Notes: generated by a model not told the origin, from the letters alone. A stretch of DNA of 50,277 nucleotides from an uncultured bacterium (GCA_947073515.1 CAMTMC010000014.1:1-50277), one strand, 5' to 3'. Shown: positions 24,364 to 32,584, counted from the first letter of the stretch. A program made the numbers and translations.

Positions 24364-25146
24364 TTAGTTCTCTATGCGTGTGATCATCAGGTACCGGCCT
24401 CCATGGCGCAGCACCTCCACGGGGCCATAGATATCCTGCAGCGCCCGCTGAAGCTGCTCCTGGGACACGGTGGACAGGCGTAGGTCATAGGCCAGCGAGC
24501 CATCCTTGAGCAACAGAAGATGGTCGGCATAGGCCAAGGTGATGTTGATGTCGTGACTGCACAGCAGCACGCCCCGCTCCCGTGCGCCGGAGCACGCCTT
24601 CAAAAGATCCAGGATCTGGCGCCGATTGCGGAAGTCCAGGGCGCTGTCCGGTTCGTCCAGCACAATCAGCCTGGGCTGACACACCAACGTGCGGGCCAGC
24701 AAGACGAGCTGCTTCTGCCCCTCGCTGAGGGTGGGAAAGTCCCGGCAGGCAAACTGTGCCGCACCCACCTGCTCCAGGGTCTCCAGGGCCCGCCCGCGGT
24801 GGACGGAGCCGGGGGACTGAAGCAGTCCCAGCAGGGGATTAAAACCCATCAGCACCACATCCAGGGCGGTCAGGGCGGGGGAGGCCCCCCCTTTCTGGGA
24901 CAGATAGCCGACATGCTGGGCACGGCGGCGGTGGCTCATGTGAAGAAGCTGCTCACCCTCCAGCGTCATACTGCCCCGGAAAGGAATCAGGCCGCACACA
25001 CACCGAAGCAGGGTGGATTTGCCCGAGCCGTTGCTCCCCAGCAGGGCGCACAGTTCCCCTGCCTGTACGGAGAAGCTCACCTTTCGCAGTACGTTTTCCT
25101 GGCCGTAGCCCGCACAGACCTCCCGCGCCCGCAGCAGCTCATCCAT
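24364..25146 (-). CDS. FecCD-type importer ATPase
   Basis: A 260-residue ABC ATPase with Walker A GSNGSGKST, signature LSEGQKQLVLLA, Walker B LIVLDEPDSALD and switch His in LLCSHDIN. It powers a type II importer with the permease directly upstream. I take ATG at 25146, which overlaps the permease stop by eight bases and follows GGAAAGGAAG; the longer frame begins at a GTG 18 bases earlier. Relatives carry iron-siderophores, haem, cobalamin, or molybdate/tungstate (MolC of Haemophilus). The adjacent modE favours the last. Confidence 0.93.
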   Translation of the reverse strand: MDELLRAREVCAGYGQENVLRKVSFSVQAGELCALLGSNGSGKSTLLRCVCGLIPFRGSMTLEGEQLLHMSHRRRAQHVGYLSQKGGASPALTALDVVLMGFNPLLGLLQSPGSVHRGRALETLEQVGAAQFACRDFPTLSEGQKQLVLLARTLVCQPRLIVLDEPDSALDFRNRRQILDLLKACSGARERGVLLCSHDINITLAYADHLLLLKDGSLAYDLRLSTVSQEQLQRALQDIYGPVEVLRHGGRYLMITRIEN

Positions 25147-26119
25147 GGAGATCTTCCTTTCCACACATCAGCCAGAACAGGAAGGGGGCGCCTAGCATAG
25201 AGGTAATGATGCTGATGGGTACCTCGCTGTCTCCGATGCTACGGGCCAGTACATCGGACAGCAGCATCAGGATGCCGCCGCACAGGCCGGCCAGTACGGC
25301 GGTGGAAAAGCGTCCGTTGCGGGTGAGCAGCCGGGCGATGTGGGGGGCCAGCAGGCCGATGAAGGCGATGAGGCCGGTGACGCTGATCACCGCCCCTGTC
25401 GCCAGGGTGGCCAGCATCAAAATCGCCGGGCGCATATATTTCACTGGCACGCCCAGCATCTGGGCGTCGTCCTCGTCCAGTCCCAGCAGCACGATCTGCC
25501 TGCGAAGGGCAAACAGGCCGGCCAGACCCAGCAGAATCCAGGGGAGGGTTCCCATCAGCTTGGACAGGGTGATATCCGCAAAGCTGCCCATGGTCCAAAA
25601 CTCAATGGAGGCCAGTTCCTTCTCTGGATCAGCGGCGAGCTTCATGAGCATCAGCACCGATTGGGCTAAGGCGTTGACGACGATGCCGGACAACACCAGG
25701 TTAGCGATGCCCCGGCGGCTGGACAGGGCGGACAGGGCCAGAGCCGCCAGCACCGCCAAAAAGCCGCCGGCGAAGGCCCACAGCGCTGTGACCGCCACAC
25801 CGCCCCCAAACAGCAGAACGGCCATCGCCGCCCCAGCCGAGGCCCCCGAGGCCACCCCAATGATGTCTGGGGAGGCCAGGGGGTTTTGAAATACGCACTG
25901 ATACACGCTGCCAGCTACGCCCAGGGCAAATCCGGCTGAGAGCGCCATGCAGGCGCGGGGCAGGCGCAGGGTGAAAAACACGCGCGCGGTGTAGGGGTCG
26001 TCCCACAGCCCCGTCCAAGTGATGGGGTAGCGGCCCACAGACAGGGAGAGGAGAAAAGCGGCCGCGGCGAGGGCCAGGGCGGTGGCAAAGAGCACAGCGG
26101 GCTGTTTAGTGTGTCCCAT
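25139..26119 (-). CDS. FecCD-family importer permease
   Basis: A 326-residue permease with about ten hydrophobic helices. It shows the family blocks LRLPRACMALSAGFALGVAG, VFQNPLASPDIIGVASGAS, WTMGSFADI, and GLIAFIGLLAPHIARLL near the C-terminus (the coupling loop). The final segment EVPISIITSMLGAPFLFWL is the usual FecCD ending. Two copies would form the channel. The gene begins 11 bases after the binding-protein stop and overlaps the ATPase gene. Confidence 0.95.
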   Translation of the reverse strand: MGHTKQPAVLFATALALAAAAFLLSLSVGRYPITWTGLWDDPYTARVFFTLRLPRACMALSAGFALGVAGSVYQCVFQNPLASPDIIGVASGASAGAAMAVLLFGGGVAVTALWAFAGGFLAVLAALALSALSSRRGIANLVLSGIVVNALAQSVLMLMKLAADPEKELASIEFWTMGSFADITLSKLMGTLPWILLGLAGLFALRRQIVLLGLDEDDAQMLGVPVKYMRPAILMLATLATGAVISVTGLIAFIGLLAPHIARLLTRNGRFSTAVLAGLCGGILMLLSDVLARSIGDSEVPISIITSMLGAPFLFWLMCGKEDLHG

Positions 26120-26130
26120 AGGAAAGGCGC

Positions 26131-27210
26131 CTACTTGCTCAGCAGCCCGGCGCTGGCCTCAATCTGGTAGAAGTCACGGTAGAACTGCCTGGCATCGGAC
26201 TGGAAGGCGTCAAAGGCATACAGATCCTCATGCAGAACCGCCGCGATCCAGCGGCTGCCCACCAGGGCACTGGGTACGGGGGAATCCCATGACTCCAGAC
26301 TGGAGGGCATGGCATATACCCGGCTGTTCTGGATAGCCGCCAACTGGGAAAGCTGGGGATCCTGGATCAAGTCATCCTTGGTGTAGGCGGCGCCAGAGGC
26401 GATGAGGATGACCTCCGGATTCCAGGCAAGCAGCTGCTCGTAGGAGATGTCCGCCCAGTAGTCATCCTCCAGCCCGGCGGCCACATTCCGGCCGCCTCCC
26501 AGCTCCAGTAGGGAGTTCTGGTACATTTTGGAGCCAGCGGTACTTAGATAGCTGTTGTTGCCTGCCAGATAGACAGTGGGGCGCTGGGCGTCCTTTAGAG
26601 TCTGAGTCAGAAAGTCCTGGGTCTGTTGGTTGTAGTCCAACAGGGCCAGGGCCTGCTCTTTGGCGCCGGTGGCGTCGCCCAGCAGGCTGATGGTGCTGTT
26701 GAGCTGCTCCAGGCTCTCTGGGTTGACCAGCAGTACCGTCAGCCCCAGCTCCTCCAGGGCGGGCACGCTGTCCTTCAGCTTCAGGGGCAGGACAATGAGG
26801 TCAGGCTGAAGGGCGGCGCAGCCCTCCAAGTCGAAGATCTTTGCGGTTCCTACGTTGGGCAGCTCCAGGAGCTCCGGGGCGGTCAGGGAGTAGAGAGGCC
26901 GGGTGTCCGCTTTGGCCTCAATGCCTGCCAGTTTCTCCTTCTGACCTAGAGCCATGAGCATTGAGGTGGTGATATAGTACCCACTGACTAGGCGTTCAGG
27001 CTCGGCCTGGATGACAACCTCCCGCCCGGCCGCATCGGTCAGCGTGACGGGAAAGGCGGTCTGCTCCTGGCTGGAGCCAGGAGAGGACGCGGAATCTTTC
27101 GTACTCTGGTCATTGCCGCCGGACGGCTGGCCGGGGGCGGGGGAAGCGCAGCTGGTCAGGGCAAATATCAGAACCAGCGCCAGCATCAGCGCGGGTAATC
27201 TCTTCTCCAT
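26131..27210 (-). CDS. ABC importer substrate-binding lipoprotein (BtuF/TroA-like fold)
   Basis: A 359-residue lipoprotein: signal peptide with lipobox LTSC (Cys21), a Ser/Gly/Gln-rich linker to about residue 52, then FPVTLTDAAGREVVIQAEPERLV, the opening of the periplasmic-binding (PF01497) family. Later blocks include LQPDLIVLP, TVYLAGNNSYLST and YEQLLAWNPEVILIA. It hands ligand to the permease downstream. The ligand could be a siderophore, corrinoid or metal oxyanion; the operon's modE and the ModE-like box point to molybdate or tungstate. CAGGAGGCATCGCC precedes the ATG. First gene of the operon. Confidence 0.93.
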   Translation of the reverse strand: MEKRLPALMLALVLIFALTSCASPAPGQPSGGNDQSTKDSASSPGSSQEQTAFPVTLTDAAGREVVIQAEPERLVSGYYITTSMLMALGQKEKLAGIEAKADTRPLYSLTAPELLELPNVGTAKIFDLEGCAALQPDLIVLPLKLKDSVPALEELGLTVLLVNPESLEQLNSTISLLGDATGAKEQALALLDYNQQTQDFLTQTLKDAQRPTVYLAGNNSYLSTAGSKMYQNSLLELGGGRNVAAGLEDDYWADISYEQLLAWNPEVILIASGAAYTKDDLIQDPQLSQLAAIQNSRVYAMPSSLESWDSPVPSALVGSRWIAAVLHEDLYAFDAFQSDARQFYRDFYQIEASAGLLSK

Positions 27211-27229
27211 GGCGATGCCTCCTGAAAAA

Positions 27230-27253
27230 CGTTATTTTTTTCAAACTATAACG
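27230..27253 (-). promoter_or_regulatory. ModE-like operator
   Basis: CGTTAT (27230-27235) and ATAACG (27248-27253) form an inverted repeat with a 12-base AT-rich spacer, 20 bases upstream of the binding-lipoprotein ATG. The E. coli modA operator, as I remember it, has the same half-sites at the same spacing. The ModE-like regulator encoded in this operon is the natural partner. Confidence 0.6.
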
Positions 27254-27291
27254 ATATTAGCACATAGAGCCTTCCGAGTCAAGACAGGGTA

Positions 27292-27319
27292 CTAGAGTCT
27301 GTTTTAAAACAGACTCTAG
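27292..27319. repeat. 28-bp perfect palindrome made of two abutted IS5-type ends
   Basis: CTAGAGTCTGTTTT directly followed by its reverse complement. Each half matches the ends of the MITE at 4705 and the IS remnant at 22421. The interior of the element is absent. Confidence 0.75.
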
Positions 27320-27610
27320 AGGAGCGTCTGGGAATGGTGGCAGTTGGGCTGCCCCCCCTTGGAAGCGAGCATTGGGCAGAGGCTGAGAAGGAGAGAGACC
27401 TACCGAAAAGGAGCCGTTGAGTCCCTTTATACCAGAGCGGATGGTTTTCTCCCTGCCTTTGCCCCAGGTTTCCTCCGTGATCTGGATGTGGCTCCGGGTC
27501 TCCAGGTCCGGTGCCGGACGGCGGTGTATCGGGCATACCTGAGCTGGATCAGCTGAACTGGGGCGGTCGTTTGGGTTCGGGCGGGAAAAAGAGACTTTTT
27601 TCATCCGGGA
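27320..27610. other. gene-free spacer upstream of the lrp-like promoter
   Basis: Part of a 634-base gap (27211-27844). The minus strand is open across it, but the reading (for example EETWGKGREKTIRSG) has no recognisable family and no good start, and its end is the IS5-type palindrome itself. It may be degraded coding sequence. I see no RNA gene. Confidence 0.4.
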
Positions 27611-27639
27611 TTGTTTTTTGCCCTGGTACGATGTATAAT
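27611..27639 (+). promoter_or_regulatory. promoter of the lrp/aminotransferase operon
   Basis: TTGTTT at 27611-27616, 17 bases, then a perfect TATAAT at 27634-27639. Transcription would begin near 27646, just before the long palindrome. Confidence 0.65.
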
Positions 27640-27651
27640 AAAAGTCTATAC

Positions 27652-27826
27652 TGTACCTTCGATTGGCAAGGGGCAACACGGTTTTTCGGGGCTAAAGCAG
27701 ATGCTGGCGGCGTTATCCTCGTTGCCGGGCGCTAGCCCGGCTGCCTCGTCTGCCTTGCCAGCGTCCGTTTTTGCTCCCGAAAAACTCTGCCGACAGACGT
27801 GTTGCCCCTTGCCAATCGAAGGTACA
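27652..27826. repeat. 175-bp long inverted repeat (MITE-like) in the lrp leader
   Basis: The outer 28 bases (27652-27679 and 27799-27826) are perfect reverse complements. The inner arms continue with interruptions: GTTTTTCGGG at 27680-27689 faces CCCGAAAAAC, and a GC-rich core CCGGGC-GCTA-GCCCGG lies at 27725-27740. The whole element could fold into one long hairpin. It ends 18 bases before the lrp-like ATG. No coding content. Confidence 0.88.
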
Positions 27827-27844
27827 ATTCAGGAGGGAATACAG

Positions 27845-28333
27845 ATGGAGAAGGAGAAGCTGTTGGAACTTTTGGAGCAGGACTGCACCATGACCCCGGC
27901 CCAGCTGGCCGCCGCTATTGGCGTGCCGGAGGGGGAGGTCCGGGACACGGTCAAGGAGCTGGAGAACGACCACACCGTCCTGGGCTACCAGGCTATCATT
28001 GACTGGGACCGGGTACGCAAGGAGACTGTCACCGCCCTGATCGAGGTGAAGGTCACGCCCCAGTCCATCGACGGGTTTGACCGCATCGCCCAGCGGATTT
28101 ACCAGTACGACGAGGTGGAGAGCATGTACCTGATGAGCAGCGGCTCCTTCGATCTGACCGTTATCATCTCGGGCCGTACCCTGCGGGAGGTGGCCCAGTT
28201 CGTGGGGGAGCGGCTGGCTACCATCCAGGGGGTTACCAGCACCGCCACCCACTTTATCCTGAAAAAATACAAGGAGAAACACCTGGTGTTCCGGCCCCAG
28301 GAGCCCGAGGAAAGGGAGTATATCTTCGTATGA
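27845..28333 (+). CDS. Lrp/AsnC-family transcriptional regulator
   Basis: A 162-residue regulator. Residues 3-55 form the helix-turn-helix region (LLELLEQDCTMTPAQLAAAIG, VRDTVKELENDHTVLGY); residues 65-145 the RAM/AsnC ligand domain (TALIEVKVTP, YLMSSGSFDLTVIISG, VTSTATHFILKKYK). Lrp-type proteins sense amino acids. The start is ATG at 27845 behind AGGAGGG; the frame is open further upstream only because it crosses the long palindrome. Its stop overlaps the aminotransferase start (ATGA), so the pair is translated together, and the aminotransferase substrate is probably its ligand. Confidence 0.92.
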   Translation: MEKEKLLELLEQDCTMTPAQLAAAIGVPEGEVRDTVKELENDHTVLGYQAIIDWDRVRKETVTALIEVKVTPQSIDGFDRIAQRIYQYDEVESMYLMSSGSFDLTVIISGRTLREVAQFVGERLATIQGVTSTATHFILKKYKEKHLVFRPQEPEEREYIFV

Positions 28334-29517
28334 ACTATGACAGCATCCTGAACCAGCGGATTCAGGGGGTGAAGCCCTCGGGCATCCGCAAGTTTTTCGA
28401 CATCCTGGAGGAGATGACTGACGCCATTTCCCTGGGCATCGGGGAGCCAGACTTCGTCACCCCCTGGCACATCCGGGACGCGGGCATCTACTCCTTGGAG
28501 CGGGGACACACCAAGTACACCTCCAACGCCGGCATGCTCCAGCTCCGGCGGGAGATCTCCGCCTACCTCAACCGCCGCTTTGACCTGCGGTATGACTACG
28601 CCGGCCAAATCCTGGTCACCGTGGGCGGCAGCGAGGCCATCGACCTGGCCATGCGGGTGCTGGTGAACCCGGGGGATGAGGTCATTGTCCCGGTGCCCTC
28701 CTTTGTGTGCTACGGCCCCCTGGCGGAGATGGCCGGGGGCGTGCCCAAATATGTCGAGCTGAAGGCGGAGGACCAGTTCCGCCTCACCCCGGAGCAGCTG
28801 CGTGCCGCCATCACCGAGAAAACAAAGGTGCTGGTGCTGCCCTTCCCCTCCAACCCCACCGGGGGCACCATGGACCGGAGGGATCTGGAGGAGATCGCCA
28901 ACGTCCTGCGGGGGACAGATATCATGGTGATCTCCGACGAGATCTACGCCGAACTCACCTACGGCCAGCGCCACGTGTCCCTGGCCAACCTCACTGACAT
29001 GTACGAGCGGACAGTGGTGGTCAACGGCTTCTCCAAGAGCCACGCTATGACCGGCTGGCGGATGGGCTACGTCTGCGCCCCCCAGCCTGTCATCGCCGCC
29101 ATGACCAAGCTCCACCAGTTCGGCATCATGTCCGCCCCCACCACCAGCCAGTACGCCGCCGTGGAGGCCATGCGAAACGGCGACGGGGACATTGAGCACA
29201 TGCGGGAGGAATACGACCGCCGCCGCCGGTACCTGGTGGAGAACCTCAACCGCATCGGCCTGAGCTGCTTTGAGCCCAAGGGGGCCTTCTATGTGTTCCC
29301 AGACATCCGCTCCACCGGCCTGACCTCGGAGGAGTTCTGCGAGCGCTTCCTTCTGGAGGAGAAGGTGGCCGTCATCCCCGGTTCCGCCTTCGGCCCCGGC
29401 GGGGAGGGCTTTGTCCGGGCCTGCTACGCCGCCTCCATGCGGGACATTGCTGAGGCCGTCGCCCGGATGGACAATTTCCTCACCAATTTGAGGAGAAAGC
29501 AGGGGAGAGAAGGGTGA
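28330..29517 (+). CDS. class I/II PLP-dependent aminotransferase
   Basis: A 395-residue fold-type I aminotransferase. Landmarks: SLGIGEPDFVTPWHIRDAG, YTSNAGMLQLRREI, VTVGGSEAIDLAMRVL, the substrate/PLP segment PSNPTGG, SDEIYAELTYG, and Lys236 in GFSKSHAMTGWRMGY, which holds PLP as a Schiff base. A late FVRACYAAS carries the Arg that binds the substrate carboxylate. It is closest in layout to aspartate/aromatic aminotransferases of subgroup I-gamma. Coupled to the Lrp-like gene. The amino acid substrate is not certain. Confidence 0.93.
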   Translation: MNYDSILNQRIQGVKPSGIRKFFDILEEMTDAISLGIGEPDFVTPWHIRDAGIYSLERGHTKYTSNAGMLQLRREISAYLNRRFDLRYDYAGQILVTVGGSEAIDLAMRVLVNPGDEVIVPVPSFVCYGPLAEMAGGVPKYVELKAEDQFRLTPEQLRAAITEKTKVLVLPFPSNPTGGTMDRRDLEEIANVLRGTDIMVISDEIYAELTYGQRHVSLANLTDMYERTVVVNGFSKSHAMTGWRMGYVCAPQPVIAAMTKLHQFGIMSAPTTSQYAAVEAMRNGDGDIEHMREEYDRRRRYLVENLNRIGLSCFEPKGAFYVFPDIRSTGLTSEEFCERFLLEEKVAVIPGSAFGPGGEGFVRACYAASMRDIAEAVARMDNFLTNLRRKQGREG

Positions 29518-29519
29518 CC

Positions 29520-29569
29520 TGTAGGGGCGGCTGACAGCCGCCCGGGGCCGTGTAATACGCGCCCCTACA
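29520..29569. repeat. small palindromic repeat
   Basis: TGTAGGGGCG (29520-29529) and CGCCCCTACA (29560-29569) are exact inverted repeats enclosing GC-rich sequence with its own small hairpin (GGCGGCTGACAGCCGCC). A REP-like spacer element by appearance. Confidence 0.6.
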
Positions 29570-29589
29570 TTGTGAAGGGAGAGAAGCCC

Positions 29590-30192
29590 ATGAACATCGT
29601 CTGTTTAGACATGGAGGGCGTGCTGGTCCTGGAGATCTGGATCGCTTTCGCCCAGGAGACCGGTATCCCGGAGCTGCGCCGCACCACCCGGGATGAGCCC
29701 GACTACAGCAAGCTGATGCGGTACCGCCTGGACATCCTGCGGGAGCGGGGCCTGGGCCTTGGGGAGATCCAGGCTGTGATCGCCCGGATCGATCCCCTGC
29801 CCGGGGCCAAGGATTTTCTGGACAAGCTGCGGGCCCAGGCCCAGGTGGTGATTTTAAGCGACACCTTTGACCAGTTCGCCAAACCCCTGATGGAGAAGCT
29901 GGGCTGGCCCGCCCTGTTCTGCAACACCCTGGAGGTGGGGCCGGGCGGGGAGATCACCGGCTGGAAGATGCGGTGTGAGAACTCTAAGCTCACCACCGTC
30001 CGGGCCCTCCAGTCCTGCGGCTTTGACACCATCGCCGCCGGGGACAGCTTCAACGACCTGGGGATGATCCAGGCCAGCAAGGCGGGTTTCCTGTTCAGGT
30101 CCACCGCCGCCATCAAGGCCGCCCACCCGGAGCTGCCCGCTTTTGAGGAGTTTGATGATCTGCTCCACGCCATCCAGGGGGCGCTGGATTGA
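29590..30192 (+). CDS. thrH: ThrH-like phosphoserine phosphatase / homoserine phosphotransferase
   Basis: A 200-residue HAD-superfamily enzyme. Motif I reads LDMEG (nucleophile Asp7; Glu9 where most HADs have Asp, as in ThrH), motif II VVILSDTFDQF, motif III with KLTTVRAL, motif IV GDSFNDLGMI. The length matches Pseudomonas ThrH (about 205). ThrH dephosphorylates phosphoserine and can pass phosphate to homoserine. The start is ATG at 29590 behind GGGAGAGAAG; an in-frame start 18 bases earlier is less likely. DUF1015 is encoded shortly downstream. Confidence 0.93.
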   Translation: MNIVCLDMEGVLVLEIWIAFAQETGIPELRRTTRDEPDYSKLMRYRLDILRERGLGLGEIQAVIARIDPLPGAKDFLDKLRAQAQVVILSDTFDQFAKPLMEKLGWPALFCNTLEVGPGGEITGWKMRCENSKLTTVRALQSCGFDTIAAGDSFNDLGMIQASKAGFLFRSTAAIKAAHPELPAFEEFDDLLHAIQGALD

Positions 30193-30212
30193 GGCCCGAA
30201 AGGAGGGCAAAT

Positions 30213-30440
30213 ATGTTTTGGATTGTGCTGCTGTCGATACTCTGTTTTTCAGCAGTTGCGCTGATGGTGACCATGTGGCTTGGAATGCTGATTGGGGAAT
30301 GGGCCCTTGTTGTGGCGGGTGTTTTCCTGCTGGCAGGTGTCATCACGGTGGTTGTTTCAGCCTATCAGAAGATCACGGCCCGGCTGGACAGTGTGGAGAA
30401 AAAGCTGGATAAGCTGTTAGAGCAAAAAGAAGAGGAGTGA
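30213..30440 (+). CDS. small membrane protein, unknown
   Basis: A 75-residue protein with two hydrophobic segments (about 3-22 and 30-55) and a highly charged C-terminal helix (ARLDSVEKKLDKLLEQKEEE) with coiled-coil spacing. It follows AAAGGAGGGC, 21 bases after thrH. The DUF1015 gene starts five bases after its stop. No family recognised. It could be a membrane anchor or adaptor whose charged tail faces the cytoplasm. Confidence 0.75.
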   Translation: MFWIVLLSILCFSAVALMVTMWLGMLIGEWALVVAGVFLLAGVITVVVSAYQKITARLDSVEKKLDKLLEQKEEE

Positions 30441-30445
30441 CCTCT

Positions 30446-31717
30446 ATGAACGATATGTTTGAAAATCTGCCCTTCCGGCCCGCCGATATCCTGCTGCCCC
30501 AGGACTGCGACCTGTCATTGTGGAGCGTGGTGGCCTGCGACCAGTATACCTCCCAGCCGGAGTACTGGCAGCGGGTGGAGGAGCAGGTGGGCAAAAACCC
30601 CTCCGCCCTGCGGCTGATCCTGCCGGAGAGCTGCCTGGAGGGCCCCAGCGTGGAGACCGACATCATGGACATCAACAACACCATGAGCCGCTATCTGCGG
30701 GAGGGCCGGTTCCAGGAGTACCCCAGCGCCCTGATCTACGTGGAGCGTGTCCTGAGCGGCGGCAGGACCCGCCGGGGGCTGGTGGGTATGGTGGACCTGG
30801 AGCAGTACAGCTATGAGCCGGGGGCGGCCACCCCCGTCCGGGCCACCGAGGGCACTGTCCTCGACCGTATCCCGCCCCGGGTGGCGGTGCGGAAAAACGC
30901 CCCCATTGAGCTGCCTCACGTGATGCTCTTGGTGGACGACCCGGAGAAGGGCCTGATTGAGCCCCTTTCCGCCCAGACCGGGGACATGAAACTCCTCTAC
31001 GACTTTGACCTGATGGAGCGGGGCGGCCATGTCAAGGGCTGGCTGTTGACCCCGGAACAGCGGGAACAGGTGGCCCGGGAGATTCAGGCCCGGAAGACCC
31101 GGGCCGGTCAGGAGCGGGACGGCCTGGTCTTTGTAGTGGGGGACGGCAACCACTCCCTGGCCACCGCCAAGGAGTGCTATGAGCGGCGGAAGGGCCTCAC
31201 CAACCCGGGTCAGTGGCCCGGCTTGCCCTCCCGCTACGCCCTGTGCGAGCTGGTGAACCTCCACGACGAGGGCCTGGACTTTGAGCCCATCCACCGGGTG
31301 GTGTTCGGCGTCAAGCCGGAGGAGCTGCTGGACGCCCTGATGGAATACTACCCCTCCGCCGTCCGGGGCGGGGGAGAGGGGCACACCCTGGTTTTCTCCG
31401 TCAACCGCTGGAGCCAGGGGGAGGTCACCGTGCGGAACCCCTCCGCCCGGCTGGAGGTGGATACCCTCCAGCGGTTCCTGGATGACTATCTGGCCAATCA
31501 CCCCAGGGCCTGGGTGGACTACATCCACGGGGGGGACGAGGCCAGAGCGCTGGCGGAGGAGCGGGAGGACGCCGTGGCCTTCCTCCTGCCCGCCATGGAC
31601 AAAGGGGAGCTGTTCCCCGCCGTCATCAACTACGGCGCCCTGCCCCGGAAGACCTTCTCCATGGGGGAGGCCCAGGACAAGCGGTTTTACTTAGAGGCCC
31701 GGCGCATCCGGGTGTGA
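30446..31717 (+). CDS. DUF1015 family protein
   Basis: A 423-residue protein of the DUF1015 (PF06245) family, seen in FRPADILLPQ, LVGMVDLEQY, RTRRGLVGM, the highly conserved VFVVGDGNHSLATAKECYE and ALCELVNLHDEGLDFEPIHRVV. The biochemical function is unknown to me. In many bacteria the family is encoded near serine-biosynthesis genes (serA, serC), and here the phosphoserine phosphatase gene thrH is two genes upstream, which strengthens that link. Start: ATG at 30446 after AAGAGGAG. ispE begins 15 bases downstream. Confidence 0.92.
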   Translation: MNDMFENLPFRPADILLPQDCDLSLWSVVACDQYTSQPEYWQRVEEQVGKNPSALRLILPESCLEGPSVETDIMDINNTMSRYLREGRFQEYPSALIYVERVLSGGRTRRGLVGMVDLEQYSYEPGAATPVRATEGTVLDRIPPRVAVRKNAPIELPHVMLLVDDPEKGLIEPLSAQTGDMKLLYDFDLMERGGHVKGWLLTPEQREQVAREIQARKTRAGQERDGLVFVVGDGNHSLATAKECYERRKGLTNPGQWPGLPSRYALCELVNLHDEGLDFEPIHRVVFGVKPEELLDALMEYYPSAVRGGGEGHTLVFSVNRWSQGEVTVRNPSARLEVDTLQRFLDDYLANHPRAWVDYIHGGDEARALAEEREDAVAFLLPAMDKGELFPAVINYGALPRKTFSMGEAQDKRFYLEARRIRV

Positions 31718-31732
31718 TGAGGAGGCGGCCCT

Positions 31733-32584
31733 ATGCGGGTTCGGGCATACGCAAAATTGAATCTCACCTTGGATGTGCTGGGGAAACGGCCCGATGGCTA
31801 CCATGACCTGCGGATGCTCATGCAGACGGTGGCCCTGGCCGACGAGATCACCCTGACACCCCAGGAGCGGCCCGGCGTCCGGGTCCAGACCAACCTCCAT
31901 TTCCTGCCAAATAATGAGAAGAATCTGGCCGCCCAGGCCGCCCTGCGCTTTTTGCGGGCCAATAGCCTGGAGGAGCGGGGATTCTCCATTGATATTGAGA
32001 AGAAGATCCCTGTCTGCGCCGGGCTGGCCGGCGGGAGTTCTGACGCCGCCGCCGTGCTCCGGGGCCTGAACGAGATGCTGGGCACCGGCCTGCTGCCGGC
32101 GGAGCTGGCCCGGCTGGGCCAGGAGATCGGCTCCGACGTGCCCTACTGCGTCACTGGAGGCACTGCCCTGGCGGAGGGCAGGGGGGAGGTCCTCACCGCT
32201 CTGCCCCCCCTGCCCCCCTGTTGGGTGGTGCTCTGTAAGCCGGAGTTCTCCATCTCCACGCCCGCCCTGTTCGCCGGAGTGGACAGCGTCCGTCTCCGGT
32301 GCCGCCCGGATACCCAGGGGGCCATTGACTCCCTGCGGGCCGGGGATCTGGCCGGGGTGGCCAGGCGGATGTACAACGTCTTTGAGGATGTCCTGCCCGA
32401 CCGGCAGAGGGCCCGGGTGGCGGATATCAAAAATGTGATGGTCCAGTGCGGGGCCCTGGGGGCCAGTATGAGCGGCACCGGCCCCACCGCCTTCGGCCTC
32501 TTCCCGGGGGAGGCGGAGGCCCGGGAGGCCAGAGACCGGCTGCTGGAGCTGGGCGGCGATACTTTTTTGACCCAGACGGTTTAA
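31733..32584 (+). CDS. ispE: 4-diphosphocytidyl-2-C-methyl-D-erythritol kinase
   Basis: A 283-residue GHMP kinase that phosphorylates CDP-methylerythritol, the fourth step of the MEP isoprenoid pathway. Seen: AYAKLNLTLDVLGKRPDGYH at the start (catalytic Lys8), the ATP loop PVCAGLAGGSSDAAAVLRGL, EIGSDVPYCVTGGTALAEGRGE with the catalytic Asp, and GASMSGTGPTAFGLF near the end. Normal length. dxr and ispG of the same pathway lie 5-8 kb downstream. Confidence 0.97.
   Translation: MRVRAYAKLNLTLDVLGKRPDGYHDLRMLMQTVALADEITLTPQERPGVRVQTNLHFLPNNEKNLAAQAALRFLRANSLEERGFSIDIEKKIPVCAGLAGGSSDAAAVLRGLNEMLGTGLLPAELARLGQEIGSDVPYCVTGGTALAEGRGEVLTALPPLPPCWVVLCKPEFSISTPALFAGVDSVRLRCRPDTQGAIDSLRAGDLAGVARRMYNVFEDVLPDRQRARVADIKNVMVQCGALGASMSGTGPTAFGLFPGEAEAREARDRLLELGGDTFLTQTV

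Noticed and set aside
27257..27679. 140-codon minus-strand frame next to the lrp promoter
   Set aside because: It starts inside the long palindrome, crosses the IS5-type palindrome and has no family match I can see; kept only as possible degraded coding DNA.
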